A DNA stretch of 64,000 bases from Pseudomonas marginalis (GCF_008692035.1 NZ_VTFG01000001.1:3783501-3847500), one strand, 5' to 3'. Positions 8,875-17,367 are shown, numbered from the stretch's first letter. Numbers and translations: made by a program. The notes: generated from the sequence alone by a model not told the origin.

Positions 8875-9984
8875 TTATTTACCGGATTTGATCTTGGTCC
8901 AGCTGCGTGTCATTTCACGCTGGGTCGCAGCCGGCAAGTCCGCAATGGCGTAGAGCTTGGCTTGCACATCCGCTGGCGGGTAGATGCCCGGGTCATTGGT
9001 GATGTCTTTGTCGACCAGTGCGGTGGCCTTCTCGTTACCGTTCGGGAAACGCACGCTGTTGGTGATCGAAGCCATGACTTCCGGCTTGAGCAGGTAGTTC
9101 ATGAACTTATAAGCGGCATCGACGTTTTCGGCATCTTTAGGGATGGCGACCATGTCGAAGAAGCTACCGGCACCTTCTTTCGGAATGTCGTAGGCCACCT
9201 TGACCTTGCCACCGGCTTCAGCCGCGCGGGACTTGGCCTGCTGGATGTCACCCGAGTAACCCACGGCTACGCAGATGTTGCCGTTGGCCAGGTCGGAGAT
9301 GTACTTGGACGAGTGGAAGTAGCCGATCGAAGGACGGATTTTCAGGAACAGGTCTTCGGCTTGCTTGAGGTCGGTCTTCTTCTGGCTGTCGGTTGGCAGG
9401 CCCAGGTAATGCAGCGCGATCGGCAGCATTTCGGTCGGCGAATCGAGGAAGCTCACGCCGCAGCTTTTGAGCTTGGCGATGTTTTCCGGCTTGAGCAGCA
9501 CGTCCCACGAATCGATCTTGTCCACGCCCAGCGCGGCCTTGACCTTGTCCGGGTTGTAGCCGATGCCGATCGAACCCCACATGTACGGGAAAGCGTGCTT
9601 GTTGTCCGGGTCGCTGACCGACACGGCTTTAAGCAGGGAGGTGTTCAGGTTGCCATAGTTGGACAGCTTGGACTTGTCCAGCTCCTGGTAGACACCGGCC
9701 TTGATCTGCTTGGCGAGGAAGTTGTTCGACGGTACGACGATGTCGTAGCCGGACTTGCCTGCCAGCAACTTGGCTTCGAGTGTCTCGTTGCTGTCAAAAA
9801 CGTCGTACACCACTTTAATGCCCGACTCTTTTTCAAAGTTGGCGATGGTGTCCGGTGCAATGTAGTCGGACCAGTTGTAGACGTGCAGCACTTTATCGTC
9901 GGCCTGGACCGCGCCCGCCATTGCGCCCATCAGGGACAAGGCGAGGAGGGTCTTGCCAGCGTTCTTCAAACCTAATGCCTTCAT
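8875..9984 (-). CDS. spuD: Periplasmic polyamine-binding protein, SpuD type
   Basis: This 369-residue paralogue of the next gene has a signal peptide at about 1-27 (cleavage after AVQA) and the family segment LHVYNWSDYIAPDTIANFEK. The start at 9984 is chosen because the signal peptide begins there; the upstream in-frame extension is not signal-like. It follows spuC by 166 bases. In PAO1 the gene in this position is spuD, the putrescine-preferring protein, so this one is named by position. Two binding proteins feeding one permease is the normal spu arrangement. Confidence 0.9.
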   Translation of the reverse strand: MKALGLKNAGKTLLALSLMGAMAGAVQADDKVLHVYNWSDYIAPDTIANFEKESGIKVVYDVFDSNETLEAKLLAGKSGYDIVVPSNNFLAKQIKAGVYQELDKSKLSNYGNLNTSLLKAVSVSDPDNKHAFPYMWGSIGIGYNPDKVKAALGVDKIDSWDVLLKPENIAKLKSCGVSFLDSPTEMLPIALHYLGLPTDSQKKTDLKQAEDLFLKIRPSIGYFHSSKYISDLANGNICVAVGYSGDIQQAKSRAAEAGGKVKVAYDIPKEGAGSFFDMVAIPKDAENVDAAYKFMNYLLKPEVMASITNSVRFPNGNEKATALVDKDITNDPGIYPPADVQAKLYAIADLPAATQREMTRSWTKIKSGK

Positions 9985-10150
9985 TTGGTGATGCTCCAAT
10001 TTTTCTTTTTTGGGCCACGTTCTTTTATGTTCAGCGACCCTTCCAGAGGGCAGCAAAACAGGGCGACAGTCTGGCAAGTTCAGGGGCCGGCTTTCAACCA
10101 AAGCCCCTGCATTTATAACTGCCCGGTGCGCTGCGCACTGAGCCTAGCAC

Positions 10151-11515
10151 TTAGCCCTGCAATGCCGCCAAAGTCAGGTCCAGGCACTGACGAGCCTTGG
10201 TCACCAGTTCGTCGATTTCAGCCTTGCTGATCACCAGAGGCGGCGAAATGATCATGGTGTCGCCCACGGCGCGCATGATCAGGCCATTCTCGAAGCAGAA
10301 GGTTCGGCAGATCATGCCTACGCCCCGGCCCTCGTAACGCTTGCGCGTCGCCTTGTCCTGAACCAGCTCAATTGCACCGAGCATGCCGACACCGCGCACT
10401 TCACCCACCAACGGGTGATCCGCCAGCTCCCGCAGACGTTTCTGCAAATACGGTGCCGTTTCGTCGTGGACGCGGTTAACGATTTTTTCATCGCGCATGA
10501 TGCGGATGTTTTCCAGGGCCACGGCCGCAGCCACCGGGTGACCGGAGTAGGTGAAACCGTGGTTGAAATCACCGCCTTCGTTGAGCACGGCCACCACGTC
10601 GTCGCGCACGATCAGGCCGCCCATGGGGATGTAGCCCGAGGTCAGGCCCTTGGCGATGGTCATCATATGGGGCTTGAGGTCGTAGAAATCGCTACCGAAC
10701 CACTCACCGGTACGGCCGAAACCGCAAATCACTTCGTCGGCCACAAACAGGATGTCGTACTTGGCAAGGATTTCCTTGATGCGCGGCCAGTAGCTGTCCG
10801 GCGGCACGATCACGCCACCGGCGCCCTGGATCGGCTCGGCAATAAAAGCACCGACATTGTCCACGCCCAGCTCGAGGATCTTCTCTTCCAGTTGGTTGGC
10901 GGCCCAGATCCCGAACTCTTCAGGACTCATGTCGCCGCCTTCGCCGAACCAGTACGGCTGGGCGATATGGACGATGCCCGGGATCGGCAAGTCGCCCTGT
11001 TCATGCATATAGGTCATGCCGCCCAGGCTGGCGCCAGCCACAGTGGAGCCGTGGTAGCCATTCTTGCGGCTGATGATGGTTTTCTTGTTCGGCTGGCCCT
11101 TGATCGCCCAATAGTGGCGGACCATGCGCAACATGGTGTCGTTGCCTTCGGAGCCGGAACCGGTGAAGAACACATGGTTCATGCCGGCAGGCGCGATGTC
11201 GGCAATCGCCTTGGCCAGCTCCAGTACAGGTGGGTGAGCGGTCTGGAAGAACAGGTTGTAGTACGGCAGTTCTTTCATCTGCCTGGCGGCGGCGTCGGCC
11301 AGTTCATCGCGACCGTAACCGATCGCCACGCACCAAAGGCCGGCCATGCCGTCGAGGATCTTGTTGCCTTCGCTGTCCCACAGGTAAACGCCGTGGGCTT
11401 TGGTGATGATCCGTGGGCCTTTCTCTTTCAATTGCTTGAAGTCGCTGAACGGCGCCAGGTGGTGATCACTGCTCAAGGCTTGCCATTCACGGGTTTGCGG
11501 GTTGTTGCTGGACAT
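10151..11515 (-). CDS. spuC: Putrescine/polyamine-pyruvate aminotransferase
   Basis: This 454-residue class III PLP-dependent aminotransferase deaminates putrescine (or related polyamines) with pyruvate as acceptor. The PLP-binding lysine is Lys289 in the TIAKGLTSGYIPMGG segment; VADEVICGFGRTGEWFG carries the cofactor aspartate, and FTGSGSEGNDTMLRM binds phosphate. It sits between spuB and spuD, exactly as in the known spu operons. A stem-loop occupies most of the 58-base gap to spuB. Confidence 0.94.
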   Translation of the reverse strand: MSSNNPQTREWQALSSDHHLAPFSDFKQLKEKGPRIITKAHGVYLWDSEGNKILDGMAGLWCVAIGYGRDELADAAARQMKELPYYNLFFQTAHPPVLELAKAIADIAPAGMNHVFFTGSGSEGNDTMLRMVRHYWAIKGQPNKKTIISRKNGYHGSTVAGASLGGMTYMHEQGDLPIPGIVHIAQPYWFGEGGDMSPEEFGIWAANQLEEKILELGVDNVGAFIAEPIQGAGGVIVPPDSYWPRIKEILAKYDILFVADEVICGFGRTGEWFGSDFYDLKPHMMTIAKGLTSGYIPMGGLIVRDDVVAVLNEGGDFNHGFTYSGHPVAAAVALENIRIMRDEKIVNRVHDETAPYLQKRLRELADHPLVGEVRGVGMLGAIELVQDKATRKRYEGRGVGMICRTFCFENGLIMRAVGDTMIISPPLVISKAEIDELVTKARQCLDLTLAALQG

Positions 11516-11541
11516 ACCAATCTCCTAGACTTTTCAGTGAA

Positions 11542-11567
11542 GGGCGCACGGGTTGCCCCGTGCGCCC
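11542..11567 (-). terminator. GC-rich stem-loop between spuB and spuC
   Basis: GGGCGCACGGG at 11542-11552 pairs with CCCGTGCGCCC at 11557-11567 around a TTGC tetraloop. It fills the short space between the spuB stop (11574) and the spuC ribosome binding site. No T-run follows on the minus strand, so message processing or protection is more likely than termination. Confidence 0.65.
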
Positions 11568-11573
11568 GGCGCA

Positions 11574-12932
11574 TCAGACGGCGAAGAGCAGGAATTCCCG
11601 CTCCCACGAACTGATCACGCGCTTGAAGTTTTCATGCTCGGCCCGCTTGACCGCGACGTAGCCTGTGATGAATTTCTGACCCAGGTATTTCTCGATGGTC
11701 TTGCTGTTTTCCATGCGTTCCAGGGCGTCTTCGATGGTCAACGGCAGGCGCAGGTTGCGGCGCTCGTAACCACGCCCCACCACCGGGGCGCTGGGGTTAT
11801 GGCCTTCGACCATGCCGATGTAGCCACACAGCAGGCTGGCGGCAATCGCCAGGTACGGGTTGGCGTCGGCGCCCGGCAGGCGGTTTTCCACGCGACGGTT
11901 CTGCGGGCCGGCATCCGGTACGCGCAGGCCGACGGTGCGGTTTTCTTCGCCCCACTCCACGTTCACCGGCGCCGAGGTGTCGGGCAGGAAGCGGCGGAAC
12001 GAGTTCACGTTGGGGGCAAACAGCGGCAGCAACTCAGGGATGAACTTCTGCAGGCCGCCAATGTGGTTGAGGAACAGCTGGCTCATGGTCCCGTCTTCAT
12101 TGGAGAAGACGTTCTTGCCGGTGGCGATGTCGATGATGCTCTGGTGCAGGTGCATGGCGCTGCCCGGCTCGCCGGTCATCGGCTTGGCCATGAAGGTGGC
12201 CGCCACGTCGTGCTTGAGCGCGGCTTCACGCATGGTGCGCTTGAACACCAGGATCTGGTCCGCCAGGGACAGGGCATCGCCGTGACGGAAGTTGATTTCC
12301 ATCTGCGCCGTGCCGTCTTCATGGATCAGGGTGTCGAGGTCCAGCTCCTGCAGCTCGCACCAGTCGTAGACGTCTTCGAACAGCGGGTCGAATTCGTTGG
12401 CGGCTTCTATAGAGAAGGACTGGCGGCCGGTCTCCGGGCGCCCGGACCGACCGATCGGCGGTTGCAGCGGGAAGTCCGGGTCTTCGCAGCGTTTGGTCAG
12501 GTAGAACTCCATCTCCGGCGCCACGATGGGCTGCCAGCCTTTGTCGGCGTAGAGCTTGAGGACTTTCTTGAGCACGTTGCGCGGCGACAGCTCGATCGGG
12601 TTGCCTTGCTTGTCGTAGGTGTCGTGGATCACCTGGGCGGTCGGCTCGATGGCCCAGGGCACCAGGAACACCGCGTTCTGGTCGGGGCGGCAGATCATGT
12701 CGATGTCTGCCGGGTCGAGCAATTCGTAATAGATGTCGTCTTCGACATAGTCGCCGGTCACGGTCTGCAACAGAACGCTCTCGGGCAGGCGCATGCCTTT
12801 TTCGGCGATGAACTTGTTGGTCGGCGAGATCTTGCCCCGGGTGATACCGGTCAGGTCGCCAATCATGCATTCGACTTCTGTGATCTTGTGGTCTTTCAAC
12901 CAATCGGTGAGCTGGTCGAGGTTGTTACTCAT
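11574..12932 (-). CDS. spuB: Glutamine synthetase-like gamma-glutamylpolyamine synthetase, SpuB type
   Basis: The product has 452 residues and the glutamine synthetase catalytic fold: APEMEFYL in the active-site sheet, GSAMHLHQS (ATP-binding histidine), NSFRRFLPD and ENRLPGADANPYLAIAA near the C-terminus. Members in polyamine loci ligate glutamate to putrescine or other polyamines rather than to ammonia. It is the first gene of the minus-strand operon. The start at 12932 (MSNNLDQL) is used; an upstream extension is not conserved-looking. It is divergent from a second family member, spuI, across 597 bases. Confidence 0.9.
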   Translation of the reverse strand: MSNNLDQLTDWLKDHKITEVECMIGDLTGITRGKISPTNKFIAEKGMRLPESVLLQTVTGDYVEDDIYYELLDPADIDMICRPDQNAVFLVPWAIEPTAQVIHDTYDKQGNPIELSPRNVLKKVLKLYADKGWQPIVAPEMEFYLTKRCEDPDFPLQPPIGRSGRPETGRQSFSIEAANEFDPLFEDVYDWCELQELDLDTLIHEDGTAQMEINFRHGDALSLADQILVFKRTMREAALKHDVAATFMAKPMTGEPGSAMHLHQSIIDIATGKNVFSNEDGTMSQLFLNHIGGLQKFIPELLPLFAPNVNSFRRFLPDTSAPVNVEWGEENRTVGLRVPDAGPQNRRVENRLPGADANPYLAIAASLLCGYIGMVEGHNPSAPVVGRGYERRNLRLPLTIEDALERMENSKTIEKYLGQKFITGYVAVKRAEHENFKRVISSWEREFLLFAV

Positions 12933-13529
12933 AAATGCCTCTGGGCTGGGTTTCCTGGCATCCATTAAAGGCCAGGCGTTGGTTGACGCAGCATCCGCGT
13001 CGTTTTTTCGTTCAGGGTAGGAGCTTACCTGCCATTTGCTGCAGCGTTGCATTCCTCAAGCCAAAGTCGTGCAGAATCATGAGCGGTCGCGCGGATGGCA
13101 GCCGGTCAGTGGCAGTCGAGGAGGCAAAAAAGAGAGCGGATGGGCCGTCAAGAATATTGGCCGGTGCGTGGGCATTCACGCGGGACGAACGGACTGCGGA
13201 CAAAGCCTGGCTGAAGCAGGCTGAGACGCCGATTGGCGGCAGGCGAGACATGAAGCACCCCGGTATTATTGCTGTTATGGGTTTGAATCGAGCTTAGCCT
13301 TGTTCATTTTTTTACACAACACCCCCGTAAAAAATACAACACGGCCCGCTCAAGCCTGCGAGTCCCAAGCCGGTCAAACCGAAAAAACCGCCCCAAAAAG
13401 CCCCAAAAGTGCGGTCACGGCGCTTTTTTAGGGCAAAAAAGGCCTCGCTTGACTTCGGCATGCCGTTCAGGTTGACTGAAACCAGAAAAGATCAATGATT
13501 GATATTTTTAACAACAAAGGTGTTGCATC
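12933..13529. promoter_or_regulatory. Divergent control region between spuB and spuI
   Basis: This 597-base gap holds no convincing gene. The left half (about 12960-13300) is ordinary GC-rich sequence with only short unsupported open frames. The right half (about 13300-13529) is rich in A-tracts. A stem-loop around 13402-13428 (AAAAGTGC pairing, with one G-T pair, to GCGCTTTT, followed by TTAGGG) could be an attenuator or leader hairpin for spuI. TTGACT occurs twice near 13449 and 13474. Promoters for both operons must be here, but I cannot assign exact start sites. Confidence 0.55.
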
Positions 13530-14906
13530 ATGTCGGTACCCCCGCGTGCCGTTCAGCTTAACGAAGCGAACGCGTTCCTTAAGGATCATCCTGAGGTTCT
13601 GTACGTAGACCTTCTAATTGCGGATATGAATGGTGTGGTGCGCGGTAAGCGCATCGAACGCACCAGCCTCCACAAGGTTTACGAGAAGGGCATTAACCTG
13701 CCTGCCTCTTTATTTGCCCTGGATATCAATGGCTCGACGGTGGAAAGCACCGGCCTGGGCCTGGACATCGGTGATGCTGACCGAATCTGTTATCCGATCC
13801 CTGACACCCTGTGCAATGAACCCTGGCAAAAGCGCCCTACCGCGCAACTGCTGATGACCATGCACGAACTTGAAGGTGAACCTTTCTTCGCCGATCCGCG
13901 CGAAGTGCTCCGCCAAGTTGTAAGCAAGTTTGACGACCTCGGTCTGACCATCTGCGCCGCCTTCGAGCTTGAGTTCTACCTGATCGACCAGGAGAACGTG
14001 AACGGCCGCCCACAACCGCCCCGCTCGCCGATCTCCGGCAAACGCCCGCACTCGACACAGGTCTACCTGATCGACGACCTCGACGAATACGTCGACTGCC
14101 TCCAGGACATCCTGGAAGGTGCCAAAGAGCAAGGCATCCCGGCCGACGCCATCGTCAAGGAAAGTGCCCCGGCGCAGTTCGAAGTGAACCTGCACCACGT
14201 GGCCGACCCGATCAAGGCCTGCGACTACGCGGTACTGCTCAAGCGCCTGATCAAGAACATCGCCTACGACCATGAGATGGATACCACCTTCATGGCCAAG
14301 CCTTACCCAGGCCAGGCAGGCAACGGTTTGCACGTACACATCTCGATCCTGGACAAGGACGGCAAGAACATCTTTGCCAGCGAGGATCCCGAGCAGAACG
14401 CCGCATTGCGTCACGCGATCGGCGGTGTGCTCGAGACCCTACCCGCCCAAATGGCATTCCTGTGCCCTAACGTCAACTCCTACCGTCGTTTCGGCGCACA
14501 GTTCTACGTGCCGAACTCGCCGTGCTGGGGCCTGGACAACCGCACCGTGGCGATTCGCGTACCGACCGGCTCGTCCGACGCCGTACGTATCGAACACCGT
14601 GTGGCCGGTGCCGACGCCAACCCTTACCTGCTGATGGCTTCGGTCCTTGCAGGCGTGCACCACGGCCTGACCAACAAGATCGAGCCGGGCGCCCCCGTGG
14701 AAGGCAACAGCTACGAGCAGAACGAACAGAGCCTGCCGAACAACCTGCGCGATGCCCTGCGCGAGTTGGACGACAGCGAGGTGATGGCCAAGTACATCGA
14801 TCCTAAATACATCGATATCTTCGTCGCCTGTAAGGAAAGTGAGCTGGAAGAGTTCGAACACTCCATCTCCGACCTTGAGTACAACTGGTACCTGCATACC
14901 GTCTAA
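13530..14906 (+). CDS. spuI: Glutamine synthetase-like gamma-glutamylpolyamine synthetase, SpuI type
   Basis: This 458-residue glutamine synthetase family enzyme shows AAFELEFYLID, GNGLHVHISILDKDG, PNVNSYRRFG and EHRVAGADANPYLLMAS, which together form the ATP, glutamate and metal sites. It is clearly a paralogue of the minus-strand gene at 11574. In P. aeruginosa spuI is divergent from spuABCDEFGH, which matches this layout. Likely reaction: ATP-dependent gamma-glutamylation of putrescine or another diamine. A strong intrinsic terminator follows within 100 bases. Confidence 0.9.
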   Translation: MSVPPRAVQLNEANAFLKDHPEVLYVDLLIADMNGVVRGKRIERTSLHKVYEKGINLPASLFALDINGSTVESTGLGLDIGDADRICYPIPDTLCNEPWQKRPTAQLLMTMHELEGEPFFADPREVLRQVVSKFDDLGLTICAAFELEFYLIDQENVNGRPQPPRSPISGKRPHSTQVYLIDDLDEYVDCLQDILEGAKEQGIPADAIVKESAPAQFEVNLHHVADPIKACDYAVLLKRLIKNIAYDHEMDTTFMAKPYPGQAGNGLHVHISILDKDGKNIFASEDPEQNAALRHAIGGVLETLPAQMAFLCPNVNSYRRFGAQFYVPNSPCWGLDNRTVAIRVPTGSSDAVRIEHRVAGADANPYLLMASVLAGVHHGLTNKIEPGAPVEGNSYEQNEQSLPNNLRDALRELDDSEVMAKYIDPKYIDIFVACKESELEEFEHSISDLEYNWYLHTV

Positions 14907-14926
14907 ACGACGGCTGCATTGACTGT

Positions 14927-15055
14927 GGTGAGCGGGCTTGCCCCGCGCTGGGCTGCGTAGCAGCCCCAAACACAGACGCCGAGTTCTTTCTGAAGGAACT
15001 CGGCGTTTTTTATGGGGGCCGCTTCGCAGCCCAGCGCGGGGCAAGCCCGCTCACC
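14927..15055. repeat. Long palindromic repeat pair enclosing a terminator
   Basis: GGTGAGCGGGCTTGCCCCGC and the following GCTGGGCTGCG at 14927-14957 face their reverse complement at about 15025-15055. This arm differs from the TGTGGGAGGGGGC type found elsewhere in the window. The spuI intrinsic terminator sits in the space between the two arms. Confidence 0.85.
14977..15011 (+). terminator. Intrinsic terminator of spuI
   Basis: CGCCGAGTTC at 14977-14986 pairs with GAACTCGGCG at 14996-15005 and is followed at once by TTTTTTA. The stem is strong and the T-run ideal for plus-strand termination. Confidence 0.9.
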
Positions 15056-15121
15056 CCAACAAGCGGTATGGATCATCCCCAGGCTCTGCGTACAATGCCC
15101 GCTGCCTTGTAGGAGACTTCC

Positions 15122-15751
15122 ATGCCCACCCGCCCCGCCGCCCCTCGCAAACCCCGCGCCCGCAGCCAGGCACGGATCGACGCGATTCTCGATGCCGCCC
15201 GCACCTTGCTGGCCGCCGAAGGCGTGGCGAGTTTGTCGATCTACAGCGTGGCCGAGCGCGCGCAGATTCCGCCGTCGTCGGTGTATCACTTTTTCGCCAG
15301 TGTGCCGGCGCTGCTGGAGGCACTGACCGCCGATATACATGCAGCCTTCCGCTGCGCCATCCAGGCCCCCATCGAGCATGATTCACTCAAGCATTGGCGC
15401 GACCTGTCCTACATCGTCGAACAGCGCATGCTGACCATCTACAGCAACGACGCCGCCGCGCGCCAGTTGATCCTGGCCCAGCACGGGCTGACCGAAGTGA
15501 CCCAGGCGGACCGCCAGCATGATCTGGAGCTGGGGGATTTGATGCTGGAAGTGTTCGACCGCCACTTTGAAGTGCCGAGCTTGCCAACCGATGTGGATGT
15601 GTTTGCGCTGGCGTTGGAATTGAGTGATCGCGTGTATGCGCGTTCGGTGCATCAGCATGGGCTGATTACGCCGCGTATGGCTGAGGAAGGGATGCGGGTG
15701 TTTGATGCGTATGTGGGGCTGTATTTGCCGGCGTATCTGCCTAAGCGCTGA
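15122..15751 (+). CDS. TetR family transcriptional regulator
   Basis: The 209-residue product has a proline/arginine-rich leader and a TetR helix-turn-helix at about residues 18-65: IDAILDAARTLLAAEG, then the recognition helix region IPPSSVYHFFASVPALLEAL. The C-terminal ligand domain is not recognisable. GAGACTTCC lies upstream of the ATG. It follows spuI on the same strand but is separated from it by a strong terminator. PAO1 has the TetR regulator aguR in a similar neighbourhood, but I cannot show orthology. Control of the spu genes is possible and unproven. Confidence 0.85.
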   Translation: MPTRPAAPRKPRARSQARIDAILDAARTLLAAEGVASLSIYSVAERAQIPPSSVYHFFASVPALLEALTADIHAAFRCAIQAPIEHDSLKHWRDLSYIVEQRMLTIYSNDAAARQLILAQHGLTEVTQADRQHDLELGDLMLEVFDRHFEVPSLPTDVDVFALALELSDRVYARSVHQHGLITPRMAEEGMRVFDAYVGLYLPAYLPKR

Positions 15752-15788
15752 ATCCTGGGTTGGCTGGGCCGGCCTCATCGGGGTGTAG

Positions 15789-15833
15789 AACCGTAGACAT
15801 CGTTTACATCTGAAACCGGGGACATCGTTTACA
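15789..15833 (+). repeat. Left terminal inverted repeat of the IS
   Basis: Two copies of a motif ending GACATCGTTTACA lie in tandem, the second preceded by GAAACCGGG. The transposase stop codon (15829-15831) is inside this repeat. Confidence 0.85.
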
Positions 15834-16952
15834 CATTTGAGGCCTGGACGCGGGTCATACCTCGTCCAAGCCTCCCCAAGGGATAATCACACAGGTACAA
15901 ATCCCAAGCATCATCTTCAGCTTCTTTGAGCCCTATCCTTTCCCCGGACAGCGCCTCGCTGATAAATACCAACTTGCCGTTCCACTTGATCGATCCGTCC
16001 TGCCTGACGCTTCGAACTTTCATTTCTGCCGGATATTCCACATCGGGCAAGCATCCTGGATAAATTCGGGTGGACGGCACATACAAGTCTCCCGGACTTT
16101 TCATGCCGAGCGCTTCGTGAGGGCGTACGTAATTAAACTCATGCCTGAAATGCTCCAGCAAAAGCTGCTGCTCGACTAAGTTTTTCCCTAAGGGCAACTC
16201 AAGTTTCAAGCTACGGTGCATTCGTTCATGGCGACCATTCTGGGCGGGTCTTCCCGGCATGGTTCGCTCGGGATAAATACCCAGCCGAATCCACCAAACT
16301 GCCAGTGTGGAGATTCTTGCCAGGCCAGGAGAGGCGAACGGTACCCCGTTGTCTGAACGGATAACTTCCGGCATGCCGTACTCCTGAAAAAGCCTCTCAA
16401 AGGCCTGTTTTACGGCTGGGTCATGATCTTGGGATGGGCCCTACACGCTAAAATCAGCCGCGTCGCATGGTCTGTGACGGTCAAAGGGAAGCACATCTGA
16501 GCATTAAGCATCTTGAACTGCCCTTTGTAGTCAGCACACCACGTCTTGTTAGGTTCGTCGGCCTTTCGCATTTGTGCGTGGGAAATGCTGTGTCGGCGTT
16601 TGAAGCGCCGCTTTTTGACGAGCCCAAGTCGGTCAAGCCATTGACCGGCCGTACTTGGAGAGGGCCAGGTGACGGAGGGATCTTCCAGCCGTAATAGCTC
16701 GAGAAGCTTTTTCGGCCCCCATTTATCGTGAGCCTCCTTCATCGCGACTACACGGGCCAAAATCTCGTCGTCGGTTTTATTTGGGCTGTTGTGAGGTCGC
16801 CGGGACAGTTCGGATAAAGACCTCAAATCGCCGTCGTGCCGGGCAATCCACTTATCGACGGTAGGTCGGCTAACGTCAAAGCGGCGTGCCAACTGGCTTT
16901 TAGTGAAGTTGCCAGAAAGCCAATCAGCTACCAGCTTGATTCTTTGATTCAT
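15829..16952 (-). pseudogene. Frameshifted IS481 family transposase
   Basis: The first part (minus strand, 16952 to about 16410) encodes an N-terminal helix-turn-helix (LADWLSGNFTKSQLARRFDVSR-like region, residues 6-45) and the start of the DDE core (TWCADYKGQF, first Asp). It then reaches a TAA at 16410-16412. The remainder (about 16430 down to 15829) continues in another frame with DPAVKQAFERLFQEYG, the second Asp in IRSDNGVPFA and the glutamate region GRHERMHRSLKLE. Family members are normally one frame, so a one-base change near 16412-16432 inactivates the gene. I see no slippery run at the joint that would support programmed frameshifting. Confidence 0.85.
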
Positions 16953-17008
16953 GGGGGACTCTTGGTTCCAGGGCATGATCAGTTACCTCCTGATCATGCG
17001 TATTAGCC

Positions 17009-17055
17009 TGTAAACCATGTCCCCGGTTAGAAATGTAAACGATGTCCCCGGTTTG
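17009..17055 (-). repeat. Right terminal inverted repeat of the IS
   Basis: TGTAAACCATGTCCCCGGTT and TGTAAACGATGTCCCCGGTT are in tandem, the reverse complement of the left-end organisation with a few mismatches. Confidence 0.85.
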
Positions 17056-17058
17056 TAC

Positions 17059-17131
17059 CGGGGCAAGCCCCCTCCCACATTTTGAATGTGCTCACAGATC
17101 AATATGTGGGAGGGGGCTACACCCCGATGAG
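17059..17131. repeat. Right part of a REP doublet interrupted by the IS
   Basis: CGGGGCAAGCCCCCTCCCAC at 17059-17078 faces GTGGGAGGGGGCTACACCCC plus GATGAG at 17106-17131. The missing outer end of the first arm (CCTCATCGGGG) is found on the other side of the IS at 15773-15783, so one REP doublet was split by the insertion. Confidence 0.85.
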
Positions 17132-17151
17132 AGCCTCAAGAGCGACGCAAA

Positions 17152-17367
17152 TCACAACTTGGCAATCGACACCTCGGTGGATTTCACAAAGGCAATCACT
17201 TCGCTGCCAATCACCAGTTCCAGCTCTTTGACCGAGCGGGTGGTGATCACGGAAGTGACGATACCGGACGCGGTCTGCACGTCGATTTCCGACAGCACGT
17301 CGCCGACGACGATTTCCTTGATGGTGCCTTTGAACTGGTTACGCACGTTGATGGCTTTAATAGTCAT
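17152..17367 (-). CDS. ssuF: Molybdopterin-binding-like TOBE domain protein, SsuF
   Basis: This 71-residue protein consists of one Mop/TOBE domain: MTIKAINVRNQFKGTIKEI at the start and SVKELELVIGSEVIAFVKST near the end. In P. putida the last gene of the ssu operon, ssuF, encodes such a protein and is needed for growth on some sulfonates; the exact role is unresolved. It lies 28 bases after ssuB. The start at 17367 has AAGGAAG upstream; the longer frame to 17475 runs into ssuB and is rejected. Confidence 0.9.
   Translation of the reverse strand: MTIKAINVRNQFKGTIKEIVVGDVLSEIDVQTASGIVTSVITTRSVKELELVIGSEVIAFVKSTEVSIAKL

Larger units (their letters stand above)
15784..17058 (-). mobile_element. 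IS481-type insertion sequence with decayed transposase
   Basis: The element is about 1275 bases. Both ends carry the same tandem motif facing inward: AACC(G) then GACATCGTTTACAT, then AACCGGGGACAT(C/G)GTTTACA. The left copy is at 15789-15833 and the right copy, inverted, at 17009-17055. A candidate 5-base target duplication CGGGG lies at 15779-15783 and 17059-17063; it is short and in repetitive sequence, so exact ends are uncertain by a few bases. The single transposase gene is frameshifted. The flanks are two parts of a REP doublet. Confidence 0.85.

Noticed and set aside
10415..11614. 400-codon plus-strand frame opposite spuC
   Set aside because: Antisense shadow; spuC has complete PLP-enzyme motifs on the other strand.
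13036..13297. Short open frames between spuB and spuI as a possible spuA remnant
   Set aside because: Translations show no amidotransferase motifs in any frame; the length is too short.
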